From positions 44,438 through 108,437 of the forward strand of contig JAOMTQ010000003.1 in the NCBI GenBank assembly GCA_028355955.1: DNA of 64,000 nucleotides. The letters run 5' to 3'. The stretch's first letter is position 1, and every line of letters begins with the position of its first letter. The translations under genes were made by a program, and so were the position numbers. Source of the DNA: Methylophilaceae bacterium. GTDB lineage: Bacteria; Pseudomonadota; Gammaproteobacteria; Burkholderiales; Methylophilaceae. This document shows positions 21,332 to 31,782 of this stretch, piece after piece. Under the pieces are notes generated by a model. It was not told the DNA's origin. It worked only from the letters and a program-made list of their open reading frames with translations, and ran no database searches.

Positions 21332-22053
21332 TTTATATAAAAGATAGTGCTATATTTTTTTCAGACATTCATCTTGATGACTCGTCAAAAAAAGATATAG
21401 CCTACTTTGTTTCTTTCATAAATAACTATGCTAAAAATTATTCAAATATTTTCATTTTAGGTGATTTGTTTGATTGGTGGCCAGGTGATGATAGCAATCA
21501 ATATAAAAAAGTTATTACTTTATTAAAACAACTATCTAAAAAATCAAAAATATTTTTTATTTGTGGAAATCGTGATTACTTAATTGGTAAAAAATTTGCT
21601 AAAGAAACAGATATCACAATTCTTCCAGACCATCAACTTATCAAGCTGGGAAAAGAAAAAGCAATTATCCTTCACGGAGATACCTTATGTACAGATGATA
21701 AGAAATACCAAAGATTTAGAAAATTTTCAAGGTCTTGGGTTAGTAAAAAAATATTTTTATTATTTCCAAAATATTTAAAGGATTTCATATTTCACTTTGC
21801 TAGAAAAAAAAGTAACTATGATAAAAGCTTTAAAGATAAAGATATCATGGATGTAAATGCAATTGCTGTGGAAAAATTATTCAACGAATATAATAACCCT
21901 CCTATTATGATTCATGGTCATACACATCGACCAAAAATTCATAACTATAACTTTAAAGGAGTTAAATCAAAGAGAGTAGTATTAAGTGATTGGCACGAAT
22001 CAGGAAGTTTTTTACTTTGGGAAAAGGGTAAATTAAAAAATATTAAAATTTAA
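21331..22053 (+). CDS. lpxH: UDP-2,3-diacylglucosamine hydrolase
   Basis: Open frame upstream of ORF-track ATG contains the essential [10 protein letters not shown] and [12 protein letters not shown] metallophosphatase motifs; [21 protein letters not shown]; probable ATT start. Confidence 0.9.
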   Translation: MYIKDSAIFFSDIHLDDSSKKDIAYFVSFINNYAKNYSNIFILGDLFDWWPGDDSNQYKKVITLLKQLSKKSKIFFICGNRDYLIGKKFAKETDITILPDHQLIKLGKEKAIILHGDTLCTDDKKYQRFRKFSRSWVSKKIFLLFPKYLKDFIFHFARKKSNYDKSFKDKDIMDVNAIAVEKLFNEYNNPPIMIHGHTHRPKIHNYNFKGVKSKRVVLSDWHESGSFLLWEKGKLKNIKI

Positions 22054-22511
22054 GCTCTCTTTACCTCATTAGACCTATTTGCTATAGCAGCTTGATTGAG
22101 TATTCCATTTATATATTTATACCCATCCGCCCCACCATAAGTTTTTGCAATTTCAACCGCTTCATTTATAACCACCTTGTATGGCACGGACACAGAATAC
22201 TTAAGTTCATATAATGAGAAATATATAATTGATAACTCAATTGGGCTAAGTTCCTCATAACTCCTATCAATATATGATTCTATTTCTTGCTTTAAAGAAT
22301 CAATATTCTTAAAGACTCCCAATAACATTTCTTCATATAAATCTTGATCTGCTCTAATATAGTCAGGGTCTTCTTGAATATCTTTTTTTATTTGATTAAT
22401 ATCAATTTGATTAACAAGGCCGCGGTAAATACTTTTCATTACCAATTCTCGTGACTTACGTCTATTACTGATCTTTTTTTTTCTTGGATTTACTTTTGAA
22501 TCAAGAGTCAT
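22050..22511 (-). CDS. nusB: Transcription antitermination factor NusB
   Basis: [42 protein letters not shown]. Confidence 0.95.
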   Translation of the reverse strand: MTLDSKVNPRKKKISNRRKSRELVMKSIYRGLVNQIDINQIKKDIQEDPDYIRADQDLYEEMLLGVFKNIDSLKQEIESYIDRSYEELSPIELSIIYFSLYELKYSVSVPYKVVINEAVEIAKTYGGADGYKYINGILNQAAIANRSNEVKRA

Positions 22512-22945
22512 ACTTCGCCCATCATGAGTGCCATTTCAATAGCTCCATCTGCAGCTTCCTTTCCTTTTATTTTAGTTCTCGCAAAAGCTTCTTCACCTGA
22601 ATTTGTAGTGATAATTGCATTAATAACTGGAATATTATGTTTTAATTGAACTTGCATTAATCCATTTGCTGATTGATCAGATACCACCTCAAAATGGTAT
22701 GTTTCACCACGAATTACTGCCCCAACCCCAATTAAAACATTATATTTTTTCGTTGTCGCAAAAGCATTTATTAGCGCAGGAATTTCAAGTGCACCTGGGA
22801 CTTCTTTTTTAAGAATATGATTCTCGCTGATACCTTTAGATATCAATTGATTGATACATGACTCTAATATTTCTTTTACGACAGGTTCATTAAAGCGTGA
22901 AAAAACTATGCCTACTTTGAGGCTTTTTAGATCTTGCTGACTCAA
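22508..22945 (-). CDS. ribH: 6,7-dimethyl-8-ribityllumazine synthase
   Basis: [26 protein letters not shown] start at 22945 preceded by AAGGA gives [21 protein letters not shown]. Confidence 0.93.
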   Translation of the reverse strand: MSQQDLKSLKVGIVFSRFNEPVVKEILESCINQLISKGISENHILKKEVPGALEIPALINAFATTKKYNVLIGVGAVIRGETYHFEVVSDQSANGLMQVQLKHNIPVINAIITTNSGEEAFARTKIKGKEAADGAIEMALMMGEV

Positions 22946-22959
22946 TTTAAAATCCTTAT

Positions 22960-24513
22960 TTATAGAAAAATGATTATACCCTTTTGCAAGGCATTCAAAA
23001 TTCCCAAAGTAATTGGCACTCCAACCACAATCCAAGCAAGCGGTAGAACAAATTTTTGTATGGAGGTATTCGTGACTGTTGCTTCAATCTTAGAATTGCT
23101 TTGATCGCCTTTTAATGCCCCTTGCTCTGCTTTTAATTCTTCCTGAGTCATACCAAATTTCTTATTTACAGGCCTAACCAGTAAATTTAAGATAAAGCCG
23201 CCTACAAGAAGTAATGCCAGAATTTTAAAACTAGAGTTATATGCTTGGTCAGTCGGTATCCCCATACTTAATTGATATTCTCTTAAATAAGATATAAGCA
23301 TTGGCCCCACAATTCCTGCCAATGACCATGCAGTTAACAACCTTCCGTGAATTGCTCCAACATGTTGTGTTCCAAAAATATCTGCTAAATATGCAGGGAT
23401 CGTCGCAAACCCACCACCATACATTGTAAGAATAACTAATGTAATAAGAACAAAAGTCGCTATATATTGATTAATTCCGGCCCATGGAGCAGCTAAGTAG
23501 AGTGCTGTGCCTAAACTAAAAAATATTGCATAAGTTAACTTTCTCCCTAAGAAATCAGATGATGATGCCCAAAAAATTCTTCCAATAATATTTGCTAGGG
23601 AGAGTAATGCTCCAAAACCAGTCGCTATAGCTCCGATGATAAGTGGGTCAAAACTACTTGCTGCAATTTCTTGGAACATTGGTTTTGCAACAGATAGAAC
23701 ACCTATACCGGCAGAAACATTCAGACATAAAACTCCCCACAATAACCAAAATTGAGGAGTTTTATGTGCATTACTCACATGAACATGACTGGTAGAAATC
23801 ATATTATTTGTTTTTTTTGCTACTGGATTCCATCCTTCCGGTTTCCAACCTTCAGCAGGGACACGGTAACCAAAGGCACCAATAGTCATTGCAATTAGAT
23901 ATATCAAACCCATAATGAAAAAAGTTTCCCCAACCCCATAGTTGCTGATCAACAGATCTCCCAAAGGCATACCAATCATTGCTCCTCCACCAAAGCCCAT
24001 GATTGCCATTCCGGTCGCTAAGCCTCTTCTATCAGGAAACCATTTAATTAAAGTTGAGACAGGAGAGATATAGCCCAGACCCAAGCCTATGCCTCCTATT
24101 ACGCCAGCCCCTAACCAAATTAACCATAGCTGATGAAGAGATACGCCCAAAGAGGTCACCATAAGACCGCCGCCCCAAAAAATTGCAGCGGCAACTCCCG
24201 CTTTTCTTGGTCCAGCTTTTTCTAACCAGTGCCCAAATAAGGCGGCAGCTAGCCCCAAGAAAACAATGGCAATCGCAAATGTCCAGACAACATCACTCCT
24301 CAACCAATCACAAGAGGTAGTAAATATACGTTCTATAAAACTGACATCAGCTCCACATTCTGTTCCTACTAATTTCGTAAGCTCAGGCCAAAAAATACTA
24401 AACCCATAAATCATTCCAATTGATAAGTGAATCATTAATGCTGCAGGGGGTACCATCCATCTATTAAAAGATTTATCAGCGACAATTTTATTTTTTGCAA
24501 GAGAATCAAACAT
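22960..24513 (-). CDS. OFA (oxalate/formate antiporter-like) family MFS transporter
   Basis: Multi-TM; GFSIFWPELTK, GLGLGYISPVSTLIKWFPDRRGLATGMAIMGFGGGAMIG OFA signature. Confidence 0.88.
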   Translation of the reverse strand: MFDSLAKNKIVADKSFNRWMVPPAALMIHLSIGMIYGFSIFWPELTKLVGTECGADVSFIERIFTTSCDWLRSDVVWTFAIAIVFLGLAAALFGHWLEKAGPRKAGVAAAIFWGGGLMVTSLGVSLHQLWLIWLGAGVIGGIGLGLGYISPVSTLIKWFPDRRGLATGMAIMGFGGGAMIGMPLGDLLISNYGVGETFFIMGLIYLIAMTIGAFGYRVPAEGWKPEGWNPVAKKTNNMISTSHVHVSNAHKTPQFWLLWGVLCLNVSAGIGVLSVAKPMFQEIAASSFDPLIIGAIATGFGALLSLANIIGRIFWASSSDFLGRKLTYAIFFSLGTALYLAAPWAGINQYIATFVLITLVILTMYGGGFATIPAYLADIFGTQHVGAIHGRLLTAWSLAGIVGPMLISYLREYQLSMGIPTDQAYNSSFKILALLLVGGFILNLLVRPVNKKFGMTQEELKAEQGALKGDQSNSKIEATVTNTSIQKFVLPLAWIVVGVPITLGILNALQKGIIIFL

Positions 24514-24608
24514 GAAAAATATCCTAAAAGTTTTTATTAATATTGGTCAATTTAGACAATACTACATGAAAAAAAATTATCTAGAATAAAAAAAATATAC
24601 TAAATAAA

Positions 24609-24637
24609 TGTCATAAATATGACATATTAATGTCATA
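24609..24637 (+). promoter_or_regulatory. Pho-box-like array: three TGWCATA heptamers at 11-bp period
   Basis: TGTCATA-AATA-TGACATA-TTAA-TGTCATA, ending 11 bp before the phoB ATG. Confidence 0.75.
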
Positions 24638-24648
24638 ATATTAATTAA

Positions 24649-25344
24649 ATGGCAGCCAATATACTAATCGTTGAAGATGAAAATGCAATTTTAGAATTAA
24701 TTGCTCTAAATCTTCATCAGTCAGGATTTAATCCCTTGAGAGCAATTAGCGCAGAAATTGCTGATAGCTTGGTCAAAAATACATTACCAGATCTAATTGT
24801 ATTGGATTGGATGTTACCTGGTATGGATGGCATTACTTTTGCTAAAAGACTACGTGCTAATTCTGATACAAAAAAAATTCCTATTATCATGTTAACCGCC
24901 AAAAGTGAGGAGGATAATAAAATTTTGGGTTTGAATTCTGGAATTGATGATTATCTCACTAAACCCTTCAGCCCAAAGGAGCTTATCGCAAGAATCAACG
25001 CTCTGCTTCGAAGAAGTTCTCCTGAATTAACTGATGAACCAGTGAATATTTTAGACCTTACTTTAGACCCTCTCCAACATCAATTAACAATCAAAGGCAA
25101 ACTAATTCAAATTGGACCAACTGAATTTAAAATACTTCACTTGTTTATAAAAAATTTAAATAAAGTTTTTAGTAGAAATCAAATTATGGATAAAGTTTGG
25201 GGAAATAAGTCTGAAATTGATGATAGAACAGTTGATGTTCATATCAAAAGAATCCGTGCATGCCTTGCAAATGATGGCTATGATAAAATTATCAGAACAA
25301 TACGAGGTGAAGGTTATAGTGTTTCGGAAAAGCATCTCTCATAA
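24649..25344 (+). CDS. phoB: Phosphate regulon response regulator PhoB
   Basis: ILIVEDENAI, VLDWMLPGMDGI, TKPFSPKELIARI, wHTH IGPTEFKIL...RTVDVHIKRIR. Confidence 0.92.
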   Translation: MAANILIVEDENAILELIALNLHQSGFNPLRAISAEIADSLVKNTLPDLIVLDWMLPGMDGITFAKRLRANSDTKKIPIIMLTAKSEEDNKILGLNSGIDDYLTKPFSPKELIARINALLRRSSPELTDEPVNILDLTLDPLQHQLTIKGKLIQIGPTEFKILHLFIKNLNKVFSRNQIMDKVWGNKSEIDDRTVDVHIKRIRACLANDGYDKIIRTIRGEGYSVSEKHLS

Positions 25345-25395
25345 AGATATAAAGCTATAATGAATTTAATTTTTAAACACTAGAGAATAATTGCC

Positions 25396-26694
25396 TTGCA
25401 AGATATCAGACTTCGAACCATCATATTTATTGCTCTAATTTTATCATTGAGCTTTATTGTCTCAAAATTATTTAGCTTCAATATAGCAATTATTTTTTTT
25501 ATTATTAGTTTAATTATTTATCTCATTTCTCATATTTTTTGGATAAATGAATTATCGAAATGGCTCGATAAACCTAAAGCTTCTGAAATTCCTGATGGAA
25601 AGGGTATTTGGCAAGATATATTTTCAAAGATATACAAAAACTACAGATTCGATACCAAGTCAAAAAAAGATCTTGCTAGCGCAATGGAGCAGTTTGTCCA
25701 GGCAGCAGATGCACTCTTAGATGGTGTAGTTTCATTAAATGACTCAAATGAAATAATTTGGTGTAACAAAAGAGCTCAATTAATGTTTGGTATCCACCCA
25801 AGGAAAGATTTAAATAAACCTATTCATCATATTTTTAGGAACTCAGAATTTAAAAAATATCTAGATGAGGAAAATTATGAATCTCCCCTTCAAATTGATA
25901 CTGAAAACTATATTAAACATATCGAAGTAAAAGTAATTCCTTTTGGAGGATATCAAAAACTACTTACAGCAAGGGATATATCATCAATACTTAAAAATGA
26001 ATTAGTTAGAAAAGAATTTGTATCTAATTTTACCCATGAATTAAAAACACCTCTCACAGTAATTACAGGATTTATTGAAACACTAGATCAGCCAAAAAAT
26101 AATCTTACTCAAGGTACAAAAGAAATATTTACGCTTATGAGCGATCAAGCAAATAGAATGAAGGATCTAATAAATGATTTATTATTACTATCAAATATTG
26201 AAGCAAGTCTAAATAAAAATAGATCTGAAAAAATTTCTGTTAAAAGGTTGTTTGAAAATATTAAGATATCTACAACTAAACTTAACAAAAAAAAACAGAA
26301 TATTAAATTTGATATTGATAAAGAATTAAATATTTATGGATCAAAGAGTGAGGTTCAAAGTGCATTTACAAATTTAATAACTAATGCTGTTCGCTATACT
26401 CCTGAAAAAGGAAATATTCTCATAACGTGGCATCTTATAAACAATTTACCAATTATGGAAGTAACAGATAGTGGAGTAGGTATACCAAAAAATAAAATTA
26501 ACAGGATCACTGAGCGTTTTTATAGAGTAGACGAGGATAGAAGCAGGTCTTCCGGGGGCACAGGGCTTGGCTTATCAATCGTTAAAAATATTATGTTACA
26601 ACATCAGGGCCAATTAGAAATATCAAGTGAGTTGAATATTGGAAGTACCTTTAAGCTAGTATTCCCTAGAGATAGAATTATAAAATCTACATGA
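25396..26694 (+). CDS. phoR: Phosphate regulon sensor histidine kinase PhoR
   Basis: TTG start; 2 TM, PAS, NFTHELKTPLTVITGFIETL H-box, GGTGLGLSIVK; follows phoB. Confidence 0.9.
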   Translation: MQDIRLRTIIFIALILSLSFIVSKLFSFNIAIIFFIISLIIYLISHIFWINELSKWLDKPKASEIPDGKGIWQDIFSKIYKNYRFDTKSKKDLASAMEQFVQAADALLDGVVSLNDSNEIIWCNKRAQLMFGIHPRKDLNKPIHHIFRNSEFKKYLDEENYESPLQIDTENYIKHIEVKVIPFGGYQKLLTARDISSILKNELVRKEFVSNFTHELKTPLTVITGFIETLDQPKNNLTQGTKEIFTLMSDQANRMKDLINDLLLLSNIEASLNKNRSEKISVKRLFENIKISTTKLNKKKQNIKFDIDKELNIYGSKSEVQSAFTNLITNAVRYTPEKGNILITWHLINNLPIMEVTDSGVGIPKNKINRITERFYRVDEDRSRSSGGTGLGLSIVKNIMLQHQGQLEISSELNIGSTFKLVFPRDRIIKST

Positions 26695-27392
26695 GAAGAT
26701 TTTTTGTAATCCTATCTTTATTTTTAATTGGATGTAATTCGTCATTAGAAAGAAAGGATTCTACACAATATGACAAAGGCTCTCTCAATCAGCTTACAAA
26801 AACTGACTTTGATCGGATGGCTGATTATGAAATTAAAGAAAATACTGAAAGTTTAAAAATTCTTGCTCTAAAGTTTTATAAAAGAAATCCTAAGGAGTTG
26901 AGAAAAACAACATCAGACAGTCCTGAAGTCACAGTCAACTGGCTATTTACAAGCCAACATAATTGGAAATTCAAAGAAATTAATGATGCTCAAGGGATTG
27001 AAGCTCTTAATCAGGTTTTTGACGAAAATTTCAAGGGTGACAGAGTACTGTCACTTATTACCGGTTTATATACCATGCTAATAATAGCCCATGATAATCA
27101 AAAAGAATTTGATATGTTTGATTCACTTGACCCTCAGTTAATTTACAATGCAGCTCGGAATGTTGAAGTCATTGTTTGGCGATTATCGACCAAAAGGAAA
27201 AAAAATGGAGAGCTATTTCTTGTTACAAACGAAATTAATGATGATCTTCAAAATCTATCATTTGAAAGAGAATTTGGGAAAATTATTGGGAGAACAGATT
27301 ATTTTGCTTATGTATTATCTGAAAAAAAAGAACGCTACATAACAAGAGTTATTCAGGGAACATCATTAAATATATTATTACCGTTTCTATAA
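26691..27392 (+). CDS. Putative lipoprotein, function unknown
   Basis: N-terminus [15 protein letters not shown] lipobox-like; overlaps phoR stop by 4 nt. Confidence 0.75.
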   Translation: MRRFFVILSLFLIGCNSSLERKDSTQYDKGSLNQLTKTDFDRMADYEIKENTESLKILALKFYKRNPKELRKTTSDSPEVTVNWLFTSQHNWKFKEINDAQGIEALNQVFDENFKGDRVLSLITGLYTMLIIAHDNQKEFDMFDSLDPQLIYNAARNVEVIVWRLSTKRKKNGELFLVTNEINDDLQNLSFEREFGKIIGRTDYFAYVLSEKKERYITRVIQGTSLNILLPFL

Positions 27393-30300
27393 TAATATTT
27401 TTTCGATTCCCCCTTTTGTTGCCTTTTTAACATACTCTTCAAGCCAATCTTCACCAAGATTATGTTTAGCTAATTCTACAACAATATAATCAGCAGTTGT
27501 ATTAGTGTCATCTCCATAACGTTGAAGTCCCTGAAGGCATGATGGACAAGATGTTAGAATCTTGACTGGTTTCGATTCCTTGCTTGAGTTAATAGATAAC
27601 TCTGAAATTCCTTTTTGAATTTCTTCTTGTTTCCTTAATTTTACCTGTGAAGCTATATCTGGTCTGGTTGCTGCAAATGTTCCAGACTCACCACAGCATT
27701 TGTCATTCAAAGGAACGGATTGATTCATTAGTGAACTTGTCACCTTTGTGGGTTCATAGGTCTTCATTGGGCTATGACATGGGTCATGGTACATATATTG
27801 CTGACCTGAAACCCCATCCATCTTAATATTTTTTTCCATTAAATACTCATGAATATCTAAAAGGCGACATCCAGGAAATATTTTTTCAAATTCATATTTT
27901 TGTAACTGATCCATACAGGTGCCGCAAGAAACAATTACCGTCTTAATGTCTAAATAATTTAAAGTATTCGCAACTCTATGGAACTGAACTTGATTGTCTG
28001 ACGTAATCTCTTGCCCCTTAACCTCATCTCCTGATGAAGTCTGAGGATATCCACAACACAAGTACCCAGGTGGTAATACTGTAATTGCACCTACTTCAAA
28101 TAACATGGCCTGGGTTGCAAGGCCTACTTGAGAAAATAATCTTTCAGATCCACAACCAGGAAAATAAAACACAGCTTCAGATTCATCGTTCGTTTTACTT
28201 ATATTTCTTATTACTGGGACAACTTTATCGTCTTCAATACCCAATAAACCTCTTGATGTTTTTGTTGGCATATTTTTAGGCATTGGCCTATTCAGAAAAT
28301 GTATAGTTTGTGTAATTACATCAGGTTTTTTAACGCTAGCAGCAGGTGACATTTTAGAAAAATTTGTTAATTTTAGTTTTTTAAAAAGACTATGTCCCCA
28401 TCGTTGCATTTTATAGCCATAATCAATCATTACCTTTCTCATTAATTTGATTGTTAATGGATCTTTTAAATTTAAATAGGCAATTGCAACTGAGTTTCCA
28501 AGATTAAAGTGTTTTTTACCCTGCTCTCTTAAAAAATTTCTCATTGTAATAGAGACTTCGCCATAATCAATATCAACTGGGCATGGAGCTAAACACTTAT
28601 GGCAAACTGTGCAATGATCAGCAACATCATTAAATTCATCAAAATGTTTAATTGAAATGCCTCTTCTAGTTTGCTCCTCATATAAAAATGCTTCAACAAG
28701 TAACGAGGTTGCCAATATCTTATTCCTGGGGCTATAAAGCAAATTTGCTCTTGGAACATGGGTTGCACAGACTGGTTTACATTTACCACATCTGAGACAA
28801 TCACTCACTGAATCTGCGATAGATCCAATAGTCGATTGATTCATGATAATTGATTCCTGCTCTAATAATCCAAAACTAGGTGTATAAGCATTCATTAGTC
28901 CCGAGCCAGGTAATAACTTACCCCTATTAAAGTTTCCATTAGGATCGACCTTATTTTTATATTCAGCGAAGGTATTTATGGCTGATGGTTCCAAAAATTC
29001 CATTTTTGTTATTCCGATACCATGCTCCCCAGAAATAACGCCATCTAAGCTTTTAGCTAGGTTCATGACACGTGCAACTATTTTCTGAGCTTCTTGCATC
29101 ATTTCATAGTTGTCTGAATTTACAGGAATGTTTGTATGTATGTTGCCATCACCAGCATGCATATGGAGTGCCACAAATAGCCTAGACTTCAAAACCTCCT
29201 GATGCTTTTTATAGATAAGATCTCTTATAGCCAAGTACTCTCTTCCGGTAAATATATCTTCTAACGGTTTTTTTAATTCACTCTTCCAAGAGACTCTTAA
29301 TCTATGAGATTTTATTAAATCCAAGATTGTATCTTCACCAAAATTCTCAGTTAATTGTGGGTATTCTTTAGCAGATCTATCAAACCCATCTATATAGCCC
29401 GACCATTTATTTTTAATAGAACTTAGATGCCCGAGTGCCATGTTTTTCTTTTCTTCAAGCAAATCTTCATCCAAATCATTTTTAAAATTACTTAAAAAAT
29501 TAAAATTAAATAAAGTCTCTAGCTCTCCAATTAATGTCAATTTATTAAAAATAGATTGTTGGATATTTATTTTCTCAATTTCATTGGCGTACCTTCCAAG
29601 ATTCGGTAACGGGATAACAACATCCTCATTTATTTTGAAAGCATTTGTATGTTTTGCAATTGCTGCCGTTCTTGCTCTATCAAGCCAAAATCTTTTTCTA
29701 GCTTCTGCCGATACCGCTATAAACCCCTCTCCATTTTTTATATTTGCAATTTGCACAACTTTTGAAGCAACAGAACCAAGTTCGTCCTCATCATCCGAAG
29801 CAATATCTGCAATTAAAATCATCTTAGGCCTGTCTGACCTGGTTGCTTTTGTAGAATAACCAACTGCCCTTATATATCTTTCATCTAGATGTTCAAGACC
29901 AGCTAAATATACGCCATCAAATTCTTTTAAATATTCAGTAATTTGAACAATAGATGGAACTGCATCACTCACACTACCAAAAAATTCTAAGCATACAGTT
30001 CTAATATGTTGAGGCATTTTATGCAAAATAAATCTTGCCGAAGTGATTAAGCCGTCACATCCTTCTTTCTGAACACCTGGTAGACCGCTTAAAAATTTAT
30101 CAGTAACATCTTTTCCGAGACCAGCTTTTCTAAAGTTTGCTCCAGAAATTTCTAAGATTTCTGGGTTTTGTTTGGGATTAATACCATTCTCATCAAATTT
30201 AGTTATCTGAAATTTTACTATTTCGGTGTCATGAACCTTGCCCAAGTTGTGTTCTAATCTTTCAATTTCAACCCAATCTCCATTTGGATCAACCATCTTC

Positions 30301-31238
30301 CAAGATGCAAGATTATCTAAAGCCGTTCCCCAAAGAACAGCTTTTTTTCCACCCGCATTCATCGCAACGTTTCCACCTATGCATGAAGCATCGGCAGAAG
30401 TCGGATCTGTCGCAAATTCTAACCCTGCATTAGATGCTATTTCCATTGCTCTTCTTGTGACAAGGCCTGCGCCACAATGAATTGTTGGAACTGTTTGAGT
30501 AATTCCAGGTAAATTTTTAAATTCGACTTGACTTACACTGTCTAACTTTTCAGTATTAATAACAACTGACTGAGAAACTAATGGAATTGCTCCTCCGGTA
30601 TAGCCAGTCCCTCCCCCACGAGGAATTATCGTTAAGCCTAATTTTATACAAGCTTTTACAATAGAAGCCACTTCCAATTCAGTATCAGGGTTTACTACTA
30701 CGAAAGGTAATTCTACACGCCAATCAGTGGCATCAGTTACATGAGAAACTCTTGCTAAGCCATCAAATTGGATATTGTGTTTTTTAGTGTATTTCTTAAG
30801 TCTAGAATAAACTTTTTTTCTTAACCTCTTTACTTGTTGGAACTCTAGCTCAAATTCATCAATCGCAGTTCTCGCAGCTTTCGTTAACTGTGCTGCCTTC
30901 ATGTTACCAAAACTTCTATCTTCAATGCTCTGAACCCTATGACGCATTGCCTTTAGAAGCATGTTTAGTCTTTTTTTATTCTCTAGTAGATCATCTTGGA
31001 GGTAAGGATTTCTTTTCACGACCCACAAATCACCTAAAACCTCAAAAAGCATTTTTGCAGAACGCCCTGTTTTTCTTTCAGATCTTAACTCTAAAATGAT
31101 ATCCCAGATATCATGGCCAAGAAAACGTATAACAATTTCTTTATCCGAAAAAGAGGTGTAATTATAGGGGATTTCTCTCAATCTATCTGATGAAGAGGAA
31201 GGTAGCTTAGCTAATACAGAAGATATAGGTGCGTTCAT
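27387..31238 (-). CDS. Large FAD-linked oxidase / Fe-S / CCG-domain oxidoreductase (DUF3683-type, D-2-hydroxyacid dehydrogenase-like)
   Basis: FAD domain [33 protein letters not shown]; two 4Fe-4S motifs [11 protein letters not shown] and [14 protein letters not shown] motifs [12 protein letters not shown] and [13 protein letters not shown]. Confidence 0.88.
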   Translation of the reverse strand: MNAPISSVLAKLPSSSSDRLREIPYNYTSFSDKEIVIRFLGHDIWDIILELRSERKTGRSAKMLFEVLGDLWVVKRNPYLQDDLLENKKRLNMLLKAMRHRVQSIEDRSFGNMKAAQLTKAARTAIDEFELEFQQVKRLRKKVYSRLKKYTKKHNIQFDGLARVSHVTDATDWRVELPFVVVNPDTELEVASIVKACIKLGLTIIPRGGGTGYTGGAIPLVSQSVVINTEKLDSVSQVEFKNLPGITQTVPTIHCGAGLVTRRAMEIASNAGLEFATDPTSADASCIGGNVAMNAGGKKAVLWGTALDNLASWKMVDPNGDWVEIERLEHNLGKVHDTEIVKFQITKFDENGINPKQNPEILEISGANFRKAGLGKDVTDKFLSGLPGVQKEGCDGLITSARFILHKMPQHIRTVCLEFFGSVSDAVPSIVQITEYLKEFDGVYLAGLEHLDERYIRAVGYSTKATRSDRPKMILIADIASDDEDELGSVASKVVQIANIKNGEGFIAVSAEARKRFWLDRARTAAIAKHTNAFKINEDVVIPLPNLGRYANEIEKINIQQSIFNKLTLIGELETLFNFNFLSNFKNDLDEDLLEEKKNMALGHLSSIKNKWSGYIDGFDRSAKEYPQLTENFGEDTILDLIKSHRLRVSWKSELKKPLEDIFTGREYLAIRDLIYKKHQEVLKSRLFVALHMHAGDGNIHTNIPVNSDNYEMMQEAQKIVARVMNLAKSLDGVISGEHGIGITKMEFLEPSAINTFAEYKNKVDPNGNFNRGKLLPGSGLMNAYTPSFGLLEQESIIMNQSTIGSIADSVSDCLRCGKCKPVCATHVPRANLLYSPRNKILATSLLVEAFLYEEQTRRGISIKHFDEFNDVADHCTVCHKCLAPCPVDIDYGEVSITMRNFLREQGKKHFNLGNSVAIAYLNLKDPLTIKLMRKVMIDYGYKMQRWGHSLFKKLKLTNFSKMSPAASVKKPDVITQTIHFLNRPMPKNMPTKTSRGLLGIEDDKVVPVIRNISKTNDESEAVFYFPGCGSERLFSQVGLATQAMLFEVGAITVLPPGYLCCGYPQTSSGDEVKGQEITSDNQVQFHRVANTLNYLDIKTVIVSCGTCMDQLQKYEFEKIFPGCRLLDIHEYLMEKNIKMDGVSGQQYMYHDPCHSPMKTYEPTKVTSSLMNQSVPLNDKCCGESGTFAATRPDIASQVKLRKQEEIQKGISELSINSSKESKPVKILTSCPSCLQGLQRYGDDTNTTADYIVVELAKHNLGEDWLEEYVKKATKGGIEKILL

Positions 31239-31368
31239 TTATTGCAATCATTATTAAGTCCTAAGAATACCATGCAAGGATTATCCATACAAAGCGTTAT
31301 TTAATTACAGTAACAGTCATAAGTTATGAGAGAATTATATTTATGATTATTCAGTTTCATTAAAGTTC

Positions 31369-31782
31369 ATGCTTTGGCTTAAATCTTTTCACATCATTTT
31401 TATGGTTACGTGGTTTGCAGGCTTATTTTATCTTCCAAGATTATTTGTCTACCACTCAATGGCCGTTGATAAAATAAGTATCGATAGATTTATCATTATG
31501 GAAAGAAAGCTTTTATATGGGATTATGACGCCAGGTGGAATACTTACAATTGCTTTTGGTTTCTGGCTAATGTTTCAATATAATTATTCTGGGATATGGT
31601 TGTATCTTAAAATCCTCTGCGTATTTATATTAATTGTTTATCACTTTTTTTGCTTTAAATATTTTTTTGCTTTTAAGGAAAATAAAAATAAACATAGTCA
31701 TATTTTCTTTAGATGGTTTAATGAAGTCCCTGTAGTGTTTCTTATTATTATTATTTTATTAGTGGTATTTAAACCTTTATGA
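31369..31782 (+). CDS. hemJ: HemJ-type protoporphyrinogen oxidase (UPF0093/CopD-like)
   Basis: MLWLKSFHIIFMVTWFAGLFYLPRLFVYH; MTPGGILTIAFG. Confidence 0.9.
   Translation: MLWLKSFHIIFMVTWFAGLFYLPRLFVYHSMAVDKISIDRFIIMERKLLYGIMTPGGILTIAFGFWLMFQYNYSGIWLYLKILCVFILIVYHFFCFKYFFAFKENKNKHSHIFFRWFNEVPVVFLIIIILLVVFKPL

Noticed and set aside
21584-21778. ORF 21584..21778 (+)
   Set aside because: Out-of-frame shadow ORF inside lpxH.
22946-23035. N-terminal extension of ribH ORF (MDCGWSANYFGNFECLAKGYNHF...)
   Set aside because: Overlaps the OFA transporter 3' end; TTG at 22945 with an AAGGA site gives the expected RibH N-terminus.
29440-29859. 139-aa Ser-rich antisense ORF inside the FAD/Fe-S oxidoreductase
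   Set aside because: Low complexity, antisense to strongly conserved coding sequence; no start signal or family resemblance.
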